Positions 9,449 to 18,152 of a DNA stretch of 64,000 nt are shown piece by piece. The stretch's first letter is position 1; every line of letters starts with the position of its first letter. The notes beneath the pieces were generated by a model, which saw only the letters and a list, made by a program, of their open reading frames with translations, ran no database searches and was not told the origin of the DNA. This DNA is from Roseivirga thermotolerans (GTDB lineage: Bacteria; Bacteroidota; Bacteroidia; Cytophagales; Cyclobacteriaceae): the NCBI RefSeq assembly GCF_014653175.1, contig NZ_BNAG01000001.1, positions 1,302,001-1,366,000 on the forward strand. The letters run 5' to 3'. The translations under genes were made by a program, and so were the position numbers.

Positions 9449-9493
9449 ACTTCTTTTCTTTTACCAACCATTCAAGTAATTACTTTCTTTGTT

Positions 9494-9526
9494 TTTGCAA
9501 TAGTGTTGCAATGCTGTATACCTTTG
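9494..9526 (+). promoter_or_regulatory. Promoter of the TonB receptor with a TTGCAA-N5-TTGCAA operator
   Basis: A TTTG at 9494-9497 and an exact TAnnTTTG match (TACCTTTG, 9519-9526) fit the Bacteroidota -33/-7 promoter pattern with a 21-nt spacer. Between them lies TTGCAA at 9495-9500 and again at 9506-9511, a 17-bp palindrome-like site where a repressor would block the polymerase. The -7 box ends only 4 bp before the ATG, so the 5' leader would be extremely short or the message leaderless. Regulator identity is an inference (Zur- or Fur-like). Confidence 0.5.
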
Positions 9527-9530
9527 CCGC

Positions 9531-11909
9531 ATGATTCAGCGGTCGCTTTATAGTCTGATCTTCTTTTTATCTGCATTGGCCCTTATGGCTCAGGAGAACT
9601 GCTCCTATTCACTCAAGGGAAAAGTAAAGGCCGCTATAACCGATGAAACTATACCGTTTGCTACGGTCATACTCAAAGGCAACACAGAACTCTCGCAAGT
9701 ATCTACAAGCAACGGTAGCTTTAATTTTTCAGGCCTGTGTTCTTCAGAGGTTATTCTTACTGTACGATTCGTTGGTTTCCAGACTTACTCCGATACATTG
9801 ACCCTAAGTTCGGGAGGTAATACCGTTGAAGTATTGCTTCAGGAGAATGTACATGAACTAGAAGAGGTACTGGTGATAGAAGAGGGGGTTGAAGAGGTAG
9901 CTACAATTGCCCGGGCGGAAGTAAACGCGAAGGCTCTTGAGAAATTAGGAGGAGAGTCGTTGGGTAAAAGCCTTTCAGGCCTATCAGGAGTGAATATGTT
10001 GCAATCGGGTCCCACCATTGCCAAGCCGGTAATTCATGGGTTACACAGCAACCGAATACTAATTCTTAACAACGGTATCCGCCAGGAGGGACAGCAGTGG
10101 GGGCAGGAACACGCTCCTGAAATCGACCCGTTTGTGGCAAATAACCTGAGGTTGATAAAAGGAGCAGCGGCTGTTAAATATGGTTCCGATGCCATTGGAG
10201 GAGTTATTCTTGTTAATCCGGCCGAGCTGCCCCGAAGCGAAGGATTGTCAGGAAAGGCAAGTATGGTTGGTGCGAGCAATAACGGAATGTATGCTGGCTC
10301 TATGCTTGTTGAAGGAGGGCTGAAAGGGCTCAGAGGTTTTGGGTGGCGTTTTCAGGGCACTTACAAACGGGCTGGCGATGCCAGCGCACCTCAATACAGA
10401 CTTACTAATACGGGAACCCTTGAAAGAAATTTTTCGCTTGGTGCAGGGTATCATACCGATGCTTTGGGGGCAGAGCTATTCTATAGCAGTTTCGATGCTG
10501 AAATTGGCATTTTGAGGAGTGCTCACATTGGCAATCTCACCGATCTTGAGCGGGCCATAGGACGAGATAGGCCTCTTTTTGTGGAGGATTTCAGTTATAC
10601 GATAAATAATCCTTATCAGGCCGTAAATCATCAGTTGCTTAAGGCCAATGGGCATATGACCCTCGAGAATATTGGTGAGCTATCAGCTCAATATGGGTTA
10701 CAAATTAATAGAAGAGAGGAGTTCGATATTCGTAGGGCAGGGCGTTCTACAATTCCTGCCCTTGCACTCGATTTATATACGCATACCATCGACCTGGACT
10801 TTGATATGTTGCCTCAGGGAAGCTGGAAATGGGATGTGGGAGCAAGTTTTATGTATCAGAACAATGAAAATGATCCTGAAACAGGGATTAGACCACTTAT
10901 TCCGGATTTTGAAAACTGGACTGCCGGAGCACATGTAATCTCGCGGTTCATTCAAACCAACTACGAATTAGAAGCCGGGGCAAGGTATGACTTTAGACAT
11001 TACCTCATCAAACGGTTCGATCGAAACAACAATCTGTTAAAGCCGGAGTTCGATTTTAGCAACCTCACAGGCTCGGTGGGAGCACTGTTTTTCCTTTCCA
11101 ATAATCTTCAGCTAAGAACCAACATTGGCACAGCCTGGAGAGCACCTCATGTCAACGAACTATATAGCGAGGGGCTTCATCATGGTGCAGCGGCTGTAGA
11201 AGAAGGGAATCCCGAGCTTGAGAGTGAAAAATCAGTAAAATGGATAACCAGTCTGGAAAAGAATACGGAGAAGCTCGCTTTTAATTTTTCAGGATATATC
11301 AACCTGATTACAGACTATATTTATCTAAGGCCAGAAGATGTGGCTCTGACCATACGTGGTGCTTTCCCTGTGTTTCGATACAGGCAAACCGATGCGCTTC
11401 TTACCGGAATAGATGCAGATGTTAGCTATAAAATTAGTGACCGGCTGGAGAACAAAAGCAAACTCTCCGTTATTTATGCTCAAGACCAGCGCCTGCGATC
11501 GCCACTTATAAATATTCCGGCCAATTCCGTATCAACTGCTTTGGAGTACGCTCTTAATTTAAAGGGCTTTGAGTCTTCTCATATAGGCTTTGAACTGGCC
11601 TTTACAGATAGACAGAGAAATGCACCCCGAGTGGTTTCAATTGCTGAAATTTTGGAGGCTAATGAAAGCGATTCGGACTTGTTTGCGTCAGATCAATCGG
11701 TTTTCGATATTCTGGATGTACCCGGAGCGTATGCCCTCGTAAACCTGGAGGCAGGTTTGGAAAAAAGGCTTAGAAATTCAGCACTTCGCGTCAACCTGGC
11801 GGTTACCAATCTTTTTAATGTGGAATATAGAGATTATTTGAACCGGTTCAGGTACTATTCGGCTGAGATGGGGCGCAACATTACCCTGCGGTTGAATTAC
11901 GAGTTTTGA
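9531..11909 (+). CDS. TonB-dependent outer-membrane receptor, possibly for metal (zinc) uptake
   Basis: 792 residues: signal peptide (1-20), CarboxypepD_reg-like domain (about 27-105), plug (about 120-230, with HGLHSNRILILNNGIRQEG and IKGAAAVKYGSDAIGGVI) and a 22-strand-type barrel ending in the aromatic LRLNYEF. Extracellular segments contain His/Asp/Glu-rich patches (GQEHAPEID, EGLHHGAAAVEEG) that remind me of ZnuD-type zinc receptors. The palindrome in its promoter fits metal-dependent repression. Substrate is therefore a guess; the receptor class is secure. It converges with the HisA-like gene through a shared hairpin. Confidence 0.9.
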   Translation: MIQRSLYSLIFFLSALALMAQENCSYSLKGKVKAAITDETIPFATVILKGNTELSQVSTSNGSFNFSGLCSSEVILTVRFVGFQTYSDTLTLSSGGNTVEVLLQENVHELEEVLVIEEGVEEVATIARAEVNAKALEKLGGESLGKSLSGLSGVNMLQSGPTIAKPVIHGLHSNRILILNNGIRQEGQQWGQEHAPEIDPFVANNLRLIKGAAAVKYGSDAIGGVILVNPAELPRSEGLSGKASMVGASNNGMYAGSMLVEGGLKGLRGFGWRFQGTYKRAGDASAPQYRLTNTGTLERNFSLGAGYHTDALGAELFYSSFDAEIGILRSAHIGNLTDLERAIGRDRPLFVEDFSYTINNPYQAVNHQLLKANGHMTLENIGELSAQYGLQINRREEFDIRRAGRSTIPALALDLYTHTIDLDFDMLPQGSWKWDVGASFMYQNNENDPETGIRPLIPDFENWTAGAHVISRFIQTNYELEAGARYDFRHYLIKRFDRNNNLLKPEFDFSNLTGSVGALFFLSNNLQLRTNIGTAWRAPHVNELYSEGLHHGAAAVEEGNPELESEKSVKWITSLEKNTEKLAFNFSGYINLITDYIYLRPEDVALTIRGAFPVFRYRQTDALLTGIDADVSYKISDRLENKSKLSVIYAQDQRLRSPLINIPANSVSTALEYALNLKGFESSHIGFELAFTDRQRNAPRVVSIAEILEANESDSDLFASDQSVFDILDVPGAYALVNLEAGLEKRLRNSALRVNLAVTNLFNVEYRDYLNRFRYYSAEMGRNITLRLNYEF

Positions 11910-11926
11910 GTTAGAACCAGAAAGAA

Positions 11927-11953
11927 AAAGCCTACTTCAGCAGGCTTTCAATG
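11927..11953 (-). terminator. Hairpin terminator of the HisA-like gene (possibly bidirectional)
   Basis: AAAGCCT at 11927-11933 pairs with AGGCTTT at 11942-11948 around an 8-nt loop. On the minus strand the stem runs into a T tract, and the TAG of the HisA-like gene lies inside the stem. The receptor gene on the plus strand ends 17 bp before it. Confidence 0.65.
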
Positions 11954-12654
11954 TCTTTGAGCGTCAGGTTACCCTCGTAGTATGCCCTTCCGAAAATAAC
12001 GCCTTTCACTCCAATATCTTCCAGTTTCTTGATGTCATCTACAGAGCGAACCCCGCCACTGGCTAAGAGGTGTACGTTGGGGAAGGTTTTAACCAGATGT
12101 TTGTAAAGGTCAAAGTTAGGGCCCTCTTCAATACCGTCTTTGTTCACGTCAGAACACTTCACGTATTTAATACCCCTCATGTAGAAGTAGTCTATATGCT
12201 CTTCTACATCGGTATTGGTTGCTGTTTGCCAGCCTCTGATGGTTATTTTACCATCTTTGGCATCGGCTCCAAGTGTAATTTTCTCGCGGCCATAAGACAT
12301 AAGCCATGAAGAAAACAACTCTCGCTTGTTTATAGCTACTGAAGAGGCGGTTACTGAGGTAGCTCCGTGTTCGTAGGCTTTCGAAATGTCACCGTCAGTT
12401 CTTATACCCCCACTGAAATCTACCTTCAGGTCGGTATAGCCCGCAATCATTTGCAGTATGTGGTAGTTAATAGGAGAGCCCTGGCGTGCGCCATCAAGGT
12501 CTACAATATGAATTTTCTGGATGCCATAATCTTCAAATTGTTTTGCAATATCTACAGGGCTATCCTGATACACAGTTTCTCTTGAATAATCGCCCTGCTT
12601 TAATCGGGTAAGCTTTCCGTTTATTATAGATATTGATGGTATAATCTGAATCAT
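11932..12654 (-). CDS. HisA-like TIM-barrel protein missing the first catalytic aspartate
   Basis: 240 residues, the full length of phosphoribosylformimino-AICAR-P isomerase (HisA), with both phosphate-binding halves (GGIRTDGD and ASGGVRSVDD). However, the catalytic base Asp8 of HisA, in the family block P-A-I-D, is serine here (residue 9, codon at 12628-12630). The block around the second catalytic aspartate, GADAKDGKI, is intact, and the SDVNKDG loop has Ile where the phosphate-loop Thr normally sits. No other histidine gene is nearby. It is either an alternative HisA or a paralogue with a different sugar-phosphate substrate. Automated annotation would probably call it hisA; I withhold the symbol. 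Confidence 0.85.
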   Translation of the reverse strand: MIQIIPSISIINGKLTRLKQGDYSRETVYQDSPVDIAKQFEDYGIQKIHIVDLDGARQGSPINYHILQMIAGYTDLKVDFSGGIRTDGDISKAYEHGATSVTASSVAINKRELFSSWLMSYGREKITLGADAKDGKITIRGWQTATNTDVEEHIDYFYMRGIKYVKCSDVNKDGIEEGPNFDLYKHLVKTFPNVHLLASGGVRSVDDIKKLEDIGVKGVIFGRAYYEGNLTLKDIESLLK

Positions 12655-12792
12655 GGTTATTGAGCACTTTAAAAGCGGCTAAAACTAGTAATTTTTTAAC
12701 CAGAAAAATGAAGCCCAACTTTAATTATTTATTAAAAGCCGGTTGAATAAACTAGTAAAAAATACAGCTTCCTGCAAGCTTTATGCTATGAA

Positions 12793-13500
12793 TCAGTTGG
12801 TTAATTGGGCATTGGTAATGAGTTTGAATCCAGAGCCGTGCAGTGTCATGATCTGTACAGAAGGGTCTGCCTTTAGGTGCTTTCGCAATTTGGCAATATA
12901 TACGTCCATGCTTCGTGCATTAAAGTAGGAGTCGTCTCGCCATATTATTTTTAGTGCCGTACTTCGGTCCAACGGCTGGTTTAAGTGAAGGCAAAGTAGT
13001 CTTAGAAGCTCCGATTCTTTAGAGGTAAGTTTGGTTTGGTCATTTCCATGCATGAGCAGCTGCTTATCATAGTCGAAGTGAAATGAGCCAAAGTGAAACT
13101 CCTTCTGATCAGAAATTTGAGGGTTCTTTTCTGCTGTTCTTCTCAAAATTGCCTGAATTCGCAATAGCAATTCTTCCATGCTGAAAGGCTTGGTAATGTA
13201 ATCATCGGCCCCAATTTTGAACCCTTCGATTGTATCTTCTTTCATTGATTTGGCCGTGAGAAAAATAATAGGGGTTACCGAATCATTTTTCCGTATTTCC
13301 TTAGCCATAGAAAAGCCATCTTTTTTGGGCAGCATAATATCGAAAAGGCACAAATCGAAGGCCTCTTTTTTAAACGTTGAGAGACCTTCTTCTCCATCTC
13401 TGCAAAGTTTGGTTTCGTACCCTTTTAGGGTAAGATATTCGTTGAGAATCTGCCCCAGATTGGGGTCGTCTTCAACCAGCAAAATTTTAAAACTAGCCAT
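12793..13500 (-). CDS. OmpR-family response regulator
   Basis: 235 residues from ATG 13500: receiver domain (acidic pair in LLVEDDPNLG, phospho-acceptor Asp in LFDIMLPKKDG, Lys in ITKPFSMEEL) and a winged-helix OmpR/PhoB DNA-binding domain. The ATG lies inside the last codons of the kinase gene (8-bp overlap), so I prefer it to the TTG at 13548. It would be phosphorylated by that kinase and bind DNA; the divergent T9SS-cargo gene upstream of the kinase is a plausible target. Confidence 0.92.
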   Translation of the reverse strand: MASFKILLVEDDPNLGQILNEYLTLKGYETKLCRDGEEGLSTFKKEAFDLCLFDIMLPKKDGFSMAKEIRKNDSVTPIIFLTAKSMKEDTIEGFKIGADDYITKPFSMEELLLRIQAILRRTAEKNPQISDQKEFHFGSFHFDYDKQLLMHGNDQTKLTSKESELLRLLCLHLNQPLDRSTALKIIWRDDSYFNARSMDVYIAKLRKHLKADPSVQIMTLHGSGFKLITNAQLTN

Positions 13501-15082
13501 GAGCAAACGGTAAAAATACTTTGAATGTGCTTCCTTTTCCGGGTTCACTCTTTACACTTACTGAACCCTGGTGCATATCTACAATGTTTTTGACATACGA
13601 AAGGCCTAACCCAAAGCCCTTTACATCGTGAACGTTTCCTGTAGATACACGATAAAACTTGTCGAATATTTTCTGAGTGGCCTCCTTAGACATGCCAATT
13701 CCTTTGTCAGATATTTTAATGATCACTCCTGTAGAAATACTTTCTGTGCGAATGTGAATTTCCGGAGCATCGGGCGAGTACTTATTGGCATTGTCCAACA
13801 GGTTATAAATTATGTTGGTGAGGTGCACCCTGTCCGCCTCAATCACTGAATTGGAAGCGAGTAATTGGCTGGTTATGGTACCTCCCCTTTTTTCTACCAA
13901 TATGGTAATGTTCACCAAGGCCTTTTCTATAATGTCGTGAACATCTGAAAGCTCAAATTTGAGCCTAAAGTCTTTTTTATCCAGGCTGGCAATTTGAAGT
14001 ACCTTTTCAACCTGCATTCCCAGGCGCTTATTCTCATCTCGGATTACCTGTACATAACGGTCAATAATGGCCTTGTTGCTTTTAATATCATCATCTTGCA
14101 AAGCTTCTGTAGCCAAAGACACTGTTGCAATAGGAGTTTTAAACTCATGGGTCATATTATTAATGAAGTCGTTCTTGATATCCGAAAGCTTCTTTTGCCG
14201 CAGTATTACCATAATGGCATAGGCAAAACAGCCTACCACAATAAACATGAGTAGGCCTGAGGCCGAAAGCGGCAAGAGGGCCTGTTTTAAAAGGTAGTTG
14301 CGTTCGTTAGGAAAATCAATGGCCAGAAAATAGTCTTTCACCTCCAGATCCATGGGGAACAGATTGGCCTTTAAAGGAGAAGATTTTATGCTTTCGGCAT
14401 CTTCTTTAACATTGGCATTCAAGAGCTTAAGCTCGTCTTTGGCGCGGTCTATAATGCCATAGTTATACTCCAGGTCAATACCACGGTTGGTTAGTTCCCT
14501 GCGCAGCAGAGTGTCCAGGTCGGCAGGGTTTACACGCTCAAAAAGATTGTTGCTTCCCATTAGATGTTCCAGCCAACTCTGTTTGAGCATGTCCATGCGC
14601 TGGTTCATTTGGCGTTCCATGAGCAAACGCTGGCCATTATCAGTAGGAGGCATGGGGCCATAGCCCATGGGAGGTTGGTTTACAAAAGCATTAAAATTGA
14701 AAGAAAAAAGAATTTCGCCCGCTTGTTCGTTTACCTCAACCTGTAACATGCTGTTAAACACCTCTTCTATGTTTTGAACCTGGGCATTGCCAGCCCGCTC
14801 ATAGGCGTTGTTGTTGGCAAATCTGTTAAGGGTGTCTCTCAGAGCTTCCAATCGGTTTTGCTGAATAGGCATTATGCGATTGGCATCGCGCTGCAGAAAA
14901 TTATAGTCGTTTTGTATGGCCAGTTTGTAGGTCACTTCGTTGAGCGCATCGTTAACCGCTTTGGTAAAACGCTCCTTATTCACTGCGCTTACCTCATTGA
15001 TCCAGTAAAACTGGAACCCTATGAGCCCGAGCAGTGCTACACTCAACAAACCAATCAACCAACGAATCTTTCTCTGAGTCAC
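13493..15082 (-). CDS. Membrane sensor histidine kinase
   Basis: 529 residues starting at GTG 15082. One membrane helix at about 9-29 and a second at about 268-290 enclose a periplasmic sensor of some 235 residues that is rich in Gln, Asn and Met and contains the segment QPPMGYGPMPPTD. The cytoplasmic part has HisKA (MTHEFKTPIATVSLATEA) and HATPase domains (NLLDNANKYSPD, DKGIGM, GFGLGLSYVKN). It overlaps its response regulator by 8 bp. No known input domain is recognised. The gene is divergent from the acidic secreted protein at 15209. Confidence 0.92.
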   Translation of the reverse strand: MTQRKIRWLIGLLSVALLGLIGFQFYWINEVSAVNKERFTKAVNDALNEVTYKLAIQNDYNFLQRDANRIMPIQQNRLEALRDTLNRFANNNAYERAGNAQVQNIEEVFNSMLQVEVNEQAGEILFSFNFNAFVNQPPMGYGPMPPTDNGQRLLMERQMNQRMDMLKQSWLEHLMGSNNLFERVNPADLDTLLRRELTNRGIDLEYNYGIIDRAKDELKLLNANVKEDAESIKSSPLKANLFPMDLEVKDYFLAIDFPNERNYLLKQALLPLSASGLLMFIVVGCFAYAIMVILRQKKLSDIKNDFINNMTHEFKTPIATVSLATEALQDDDIKSNKAIIDRYVQVIRDENKRLGMQVEKVLQIASLDKKDFRLKFELSDVHDIIEKALVNITILVEKRGGTITSQLLASNSVIEADRVHLTNIIYNLLDNANKYSPDAPEIHIRTESISTGVIIKISDKGIGMSKEATQKIFDKFYRVSTGNVHDVKGFGLGLSYVKNIVDMHQGSVSVKSEPGKGSTFKVFLPFAHG

Positions 15083-15208
15083 GCGACTAAATTACGGCTA
15101 AATAACAGGCCTAAAGTGCTGCTTAACAATTATTAACATCGTTTAACCGGCCTTTAACAACGTTTTGCAGCTCTGCCCAGTAATTTAGCATAGTCAAAAC
15201 AAGAAACT

Positions 15209-16213
15209 ATGAAAAGGTCAATTTTCCACCATTTAAAGTTACTGCTGGGTATGTTTGCCCTGTTGCTGGTTGTGGGCTGCAATCAGGCAGTGCAGGCTCA
15301 GAATGAACAGATAAAAGAGAGCCAGTCTGTTTCAATATCTACTACCGAAGAGGGAAAAATCAAGCTGAAAGTAGTGCAAAAGAGGGGCGATGATGAAACT
15401 ACTTTTGAAAAGACATACGATTCTTATGAGGCCATGCAAAACGACCCCGATTTGGAAAAATACGGCATTAATAAAAATGCATTAGGCTTTACCGGAAGCA
15501 TGGGCAAACCTCAATTCTTTTTCCACAATGGGCCGGCTCAGGGTTTTTGGAACGATGATGATTTCTCCATGGCTCCTTTTAGAGAAATGGAAGAGCGAAT
15601 GAGAGAAATGATGGAGCAGTTCGGCCACAGAGGTTTTGCTTTTGGGTTCGATGATGATGACTTCATGAATATGGACTCATTGGTGCAGCGCTTTAGTTTT
15701 AAAAATGACAATGGCCGGTTTTTCTTCAACGGGAAGGAAATTACCGATATGGACTCGCTAAAAGAGGTTATGAAAGACAAGTTTAAAAACTTTCATTTCG
15801 ATTTCGATTTTGGCGATTGGGAAGACGATTCTTTTGGAGCTTGGGGCTTTAGCCATGACGATGATGACGTAAGAGTAATTACACGAGCCAAAGTAATGGT
15901 GAAGTCGGCTAGTGAAGAAGATAAAAAAGTGGTAGGAACCGAAAACATGGAAGCACTGGAGTTGAGGGACATTAGTTTCTACCCCAATCCAAGCGATGGC
16001 CGCTTCGATGTTGAACTAAAAACGAAAGCCGATTCCCCCATTCAGGTGATAATTGTAGATGACAATGGCAATGAAGTCTTTAACAGAGTCGGCCGTCCGC
16101 AGGCCGGAGAATATAAATTCAACGTAGACCTAACGCACGAAGGCAAAGGCATTTACGTTATGAAATTGATTCAAAACGACAAAGCGCTTACCAAGCGAGT
16201 GGTAATCGAGTAA
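15209..16213 (+). CDS. Acidic secreted protein with T9SS type A sorting domain
   Basis: 334 residues. A signal peptide with a possible lipobox-like VVGCN is followed by a long central region with runs of Asp, Phe and Met (for example FGFDDDDFMNMD and FHFDFDFGDWEDD) that looks low-complexity and strongly acidic. The last 80 residues form a type IX secretion C-terminal domain (ISFYPNPSDGRFDVEL through KGIYVMKL and KRVVIE). It would be exported through T9SS to the surface or medium. The acidic repeats might bind divalent cations; this is inference. It starts 126 bp from the divergent sensor kinase gene and is followed by a strong terminator. Confidence 0.8.
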   Translation: MKRSIFHHLKLLLGMFALLLVVGCNQAVQAQNEQIKESQSVSISTTEEGKIKLKVVQKRGDDETTFEKTYDSYEAMQNDPDLEKYGINKNALGFTGSMGKPQFFFHNGPAQGFWNDDDFSMAPFREMEERMREMMEQFGHRGFAFGFDDDDFMNMDSLVQRFSFKNDNGRFFFNGKEITDMDSLKEVMKDKFKNFHFDFDFGDWEDDSFGAWGFSHDDDDVRVITRAKVMVKSASEEDKKVVGTENMEALELRDISFYPNPSDGRFDVELKTKADSPIQVIIVDDNGNEVFNRVGRPQAGEYKFNVDLTHEGKGIYVMKLIQNDKALTKRVVIE

Positions 16214-16239
16214 ATTTTAGTTTTAGTTGAGTATTTCGA

Positions 16240-16270
16240 AGAGGAAGCCGGTCAAGCTTCCTCTTTTTAT
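16240..16270 (+). terminator. Rho-independent terminator after the T9SS cargo gene
   Basis: AGAGGAAGC at 16240-16248 pairs perfectly with GCTTCCTCT at 16256-16264, giving a 9-bp stem and a 7-nt loop followed by a T-rich tract. It lies 27 bp after the stop codon. Confidence 0.8.
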
Positions 16271-16306
16271 TTTATGGCTCTATATTTGGCGCTCAATTAG
16301 AAAATT

Positions 16307-17539
16307 ATGGAATTAGTGAATGGCCGATACAATATTCAAGGGATTGACTTAGAGTCTCTTGCTGAAGAGTTTGGCACACCCGTATATGTGTATGATGCGG
16401 CCAAGATAAAATCGCAGTTCGATCGTCTTTCCGGAGCTTTTCCTCAGGTAGACCTCCGAATTAAATATGCCTGTAAATCGCTTACTAATATTTCCATACT
16501 TAAGCTATTGAAGAGTTATGGTTCTGAGTTAGACTGTGTATCGGTTCAAGAAGTAAAATTGGGTTTAAAGGCAGGTTTTAGCCCTGAGCAAATATTATAT
16601 ACCCCAAACTGTGTTTCGTTTGAAGAGATCCAGCAAGCGGTAGAACTGGGGGTGATGATAAACCTCGACAATATCTCGCTTCTTGAGCAATTCGGAAACA
16701 AGTACCATAATACGGTTCCCGTTTGCATTCGCCTCAATCCTCATATAATGGCCGGAGGCAACAAGAAAATCAGTACGGGACATGCCGATTCCAAATTCGG
16801 TATATCTATCTACCAAATAGCTCACATTCTCAAGGTGGTTTCTACCTACAACATCGATGTGGTAGGGCTGCACATGCATACAGGTTCCGATATTTTAGAC
16901 GCGGAGGTGTTTCTAAGAGGAGCCGAAATTCTTTTCGATGCGGCCAAAAACTTCGATGCCCTTCGGTTTATAGACTTTGGTAGCGGTTTTAAAGTAGCCT
17001 ACAAAGAAGGAGATATTACAACCGACATAGAGGAAGTGGGGGCAAAGCTGTCTTCGGCTTTTGTGCAGTTTTGCGAGACCTATGGTAAAAAACTCGAAAT
17101 GTGGTTTGAGCCCGGTAAATTTCTGGTAAGCGAGGCCGGTGTTTTTCTGGTGCGGACCAATGTGGTTAAAACAACTCCCGCCACAGTTTTTGCGGGCGTA
17201 GATTCAGGATTAAACCACCTCATCCGCCCCATGATGTACGATGCCTACCATGAGATTGTAAACATTTCGAACACCTCTGGCACAAAACGTGTATACACTG
17301 TGGTTGGCTACATTTGCGAGACCGATACTTTTGGTTTAGACAGAAAATTGAGTGAAGTAAAAGAAGGAGATATTCTGGCCTTTAAGAATGCCGGAGCCTA
17401 TGGCTTTAGCATGGCTTCTAACTATAATTCACGCCTGAGACCGGCCGAAGTATTGGTGTATAACGGCAAGGCCCACCTGATTAGGCAAAGAGAAACCTTC
17501 GATGATATTCTGCGAAATCAGGTAGAGATAGATATCTAA
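16307..17539 (+). CDS. lysA: Diaminopimelate decarboxylase
   Basis: 410 residues of fold-type III PLP enzyme. It makes L-lysine from meso-diaminopimelate, the last step of lysine synthesis. The PLP lysine is K57 in IKYACKSLTN (the usual family block is YAxKAN). Other blocks are HMHTGSDI, IDFGSGF, FEPGKFLV, YICETDTFG and GAYGFSMASNYNSRLRP. The C-E-T/D pattern in the ICETDTFG block supports decarboxylase rather than racemase activity. It stands alone, with its ATG 18 bp after an exact TATATTTG box (16281-16288) that may be its -7 element. Close relatives include carboxynorspermidine decarboxylases, but the overall match is to LysA. Confidence 0.92.
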   Translation: MELVNGRYNIQGIDLESLAEEFGTPVYVYDAAKIKSQFDRLSGAFPQVDLRIKYACKSLTNISILKLLKSYGSELDCVSVQEVKLGLKAGFSPEQILYTPNCVSFEEIQQAVELGVMINLDNISLLEQFGNKYHNTVPVCIRLNPHIMAGGNKKISTGHADSKFGISIYQIAHILKVVSTYNIDVVGLHMHTGSDILDAEVFLRGAEILFDAAKNFDALRFIDFGSGFKVAYKEGDITTDIEEVGAKLSSAFVQFCETYGKKLEMWFEPGKFLVSEAGVFLVRTNVVKTTPATVFAGVDSGLNHLIRPMMYDAYHEIVNISNTSGTKRVYTVVGYICETDTFGLDRKLSEVKEGDILAFKNAGAYGFSMASNYNSRLRPAEVLVYNGKAHLIRQRETFDDILRNQVEIDI

Positions 17540-17653
17540 TTTCAGGGCTTCAGAAGTCGGTTTTTCGACTTGCTAAGCCAATTAATTACCCGTTTTGCAA
17601 CGTGAAAATTGCGAAACTTCATTAGTTTAGAAAATTCAAGAAGAAACGCGCTT

Positions 17654-18082
17654 ATGAACACTAAGAAAATGACTTTACTAGCCCTGTTTGGAGGGTTTTT
17701 GTTAGCCTCTTTCTCATTTAAGTCAGTCGACCAGAGCGATGCACTGAAAAAAAGTATGGCAGCCGGAAAGACTACATACGATGCCGTATGTTTGGCCTGC
17801 CATATGGACAAAGGCCAGGGAATTCCTAATGTTTTTCCTCCTTTGGCCAAGTCTGACTACCTGATGAAAGATGTAGACCGCAACATTAAAAACCTTATTC
17901 AGGGCTTGAGCGGAGAAATAACCGTAAACGGTAAAAAGTACAATCAGGTAATGCCTGCCTCTGGCTTAGACGATGAGGATATAGCCAATGTATTGAACTA
18001 CGTGATGAACTCGTGGGGCAATAAAGCTGAGAAGATGGTGACTAAAGAGCAGGTAGCCAAAGTAAGAGCAAGTCTCAAATAA
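17654..18082 (+). CDS. Secreted mono-haem cytochrome c
   Basis: 142 residues from ATG 17654 (the frame extends upstream to a TTG at 17609, rejected because the signal peptide begins at the ATG). A signal peptide of about 24 residues is followed by a class I cytochrome c fold with haem motif CLACH at 46-50 and a probable axial Met at residue 100 in QVMPASGL. The protein would carry electrons in the periplasm. Neighbours are unrelated, so the partner oxidase or reductase cannot be named. Assignment as cytochrome c is secure. Confidence 0.92.
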   Translation: MNTKKMTLLALFGGFLLASFSFKSVDQSDALKKSMAAGKTTYDAVCLACHMDKGQGIPNVFPPLAKSDYLMKDVDRNIKNLIQGLSGEITVNGKKYNQVMPASGLDDEDIANVLNYVMNSWGNKAEKMVTKEQVAKVRASLK

Positions 18083-18152
18083 GCAAGTATCCGAAAAATA
18101 ATCGGTCGAGAAAGCAGTTAACACTTTGAAACCTGTAGTGCATTTTTGCTTA

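Noticed and set aside
16281-16288. TATATTTG as a certain lysA promoter
   Set aside because: The -7 match is exact, but no TTG or TTTG lies at the right distance upstream, where the terminator stem sits, so it is mentioned only in the lysA entry.
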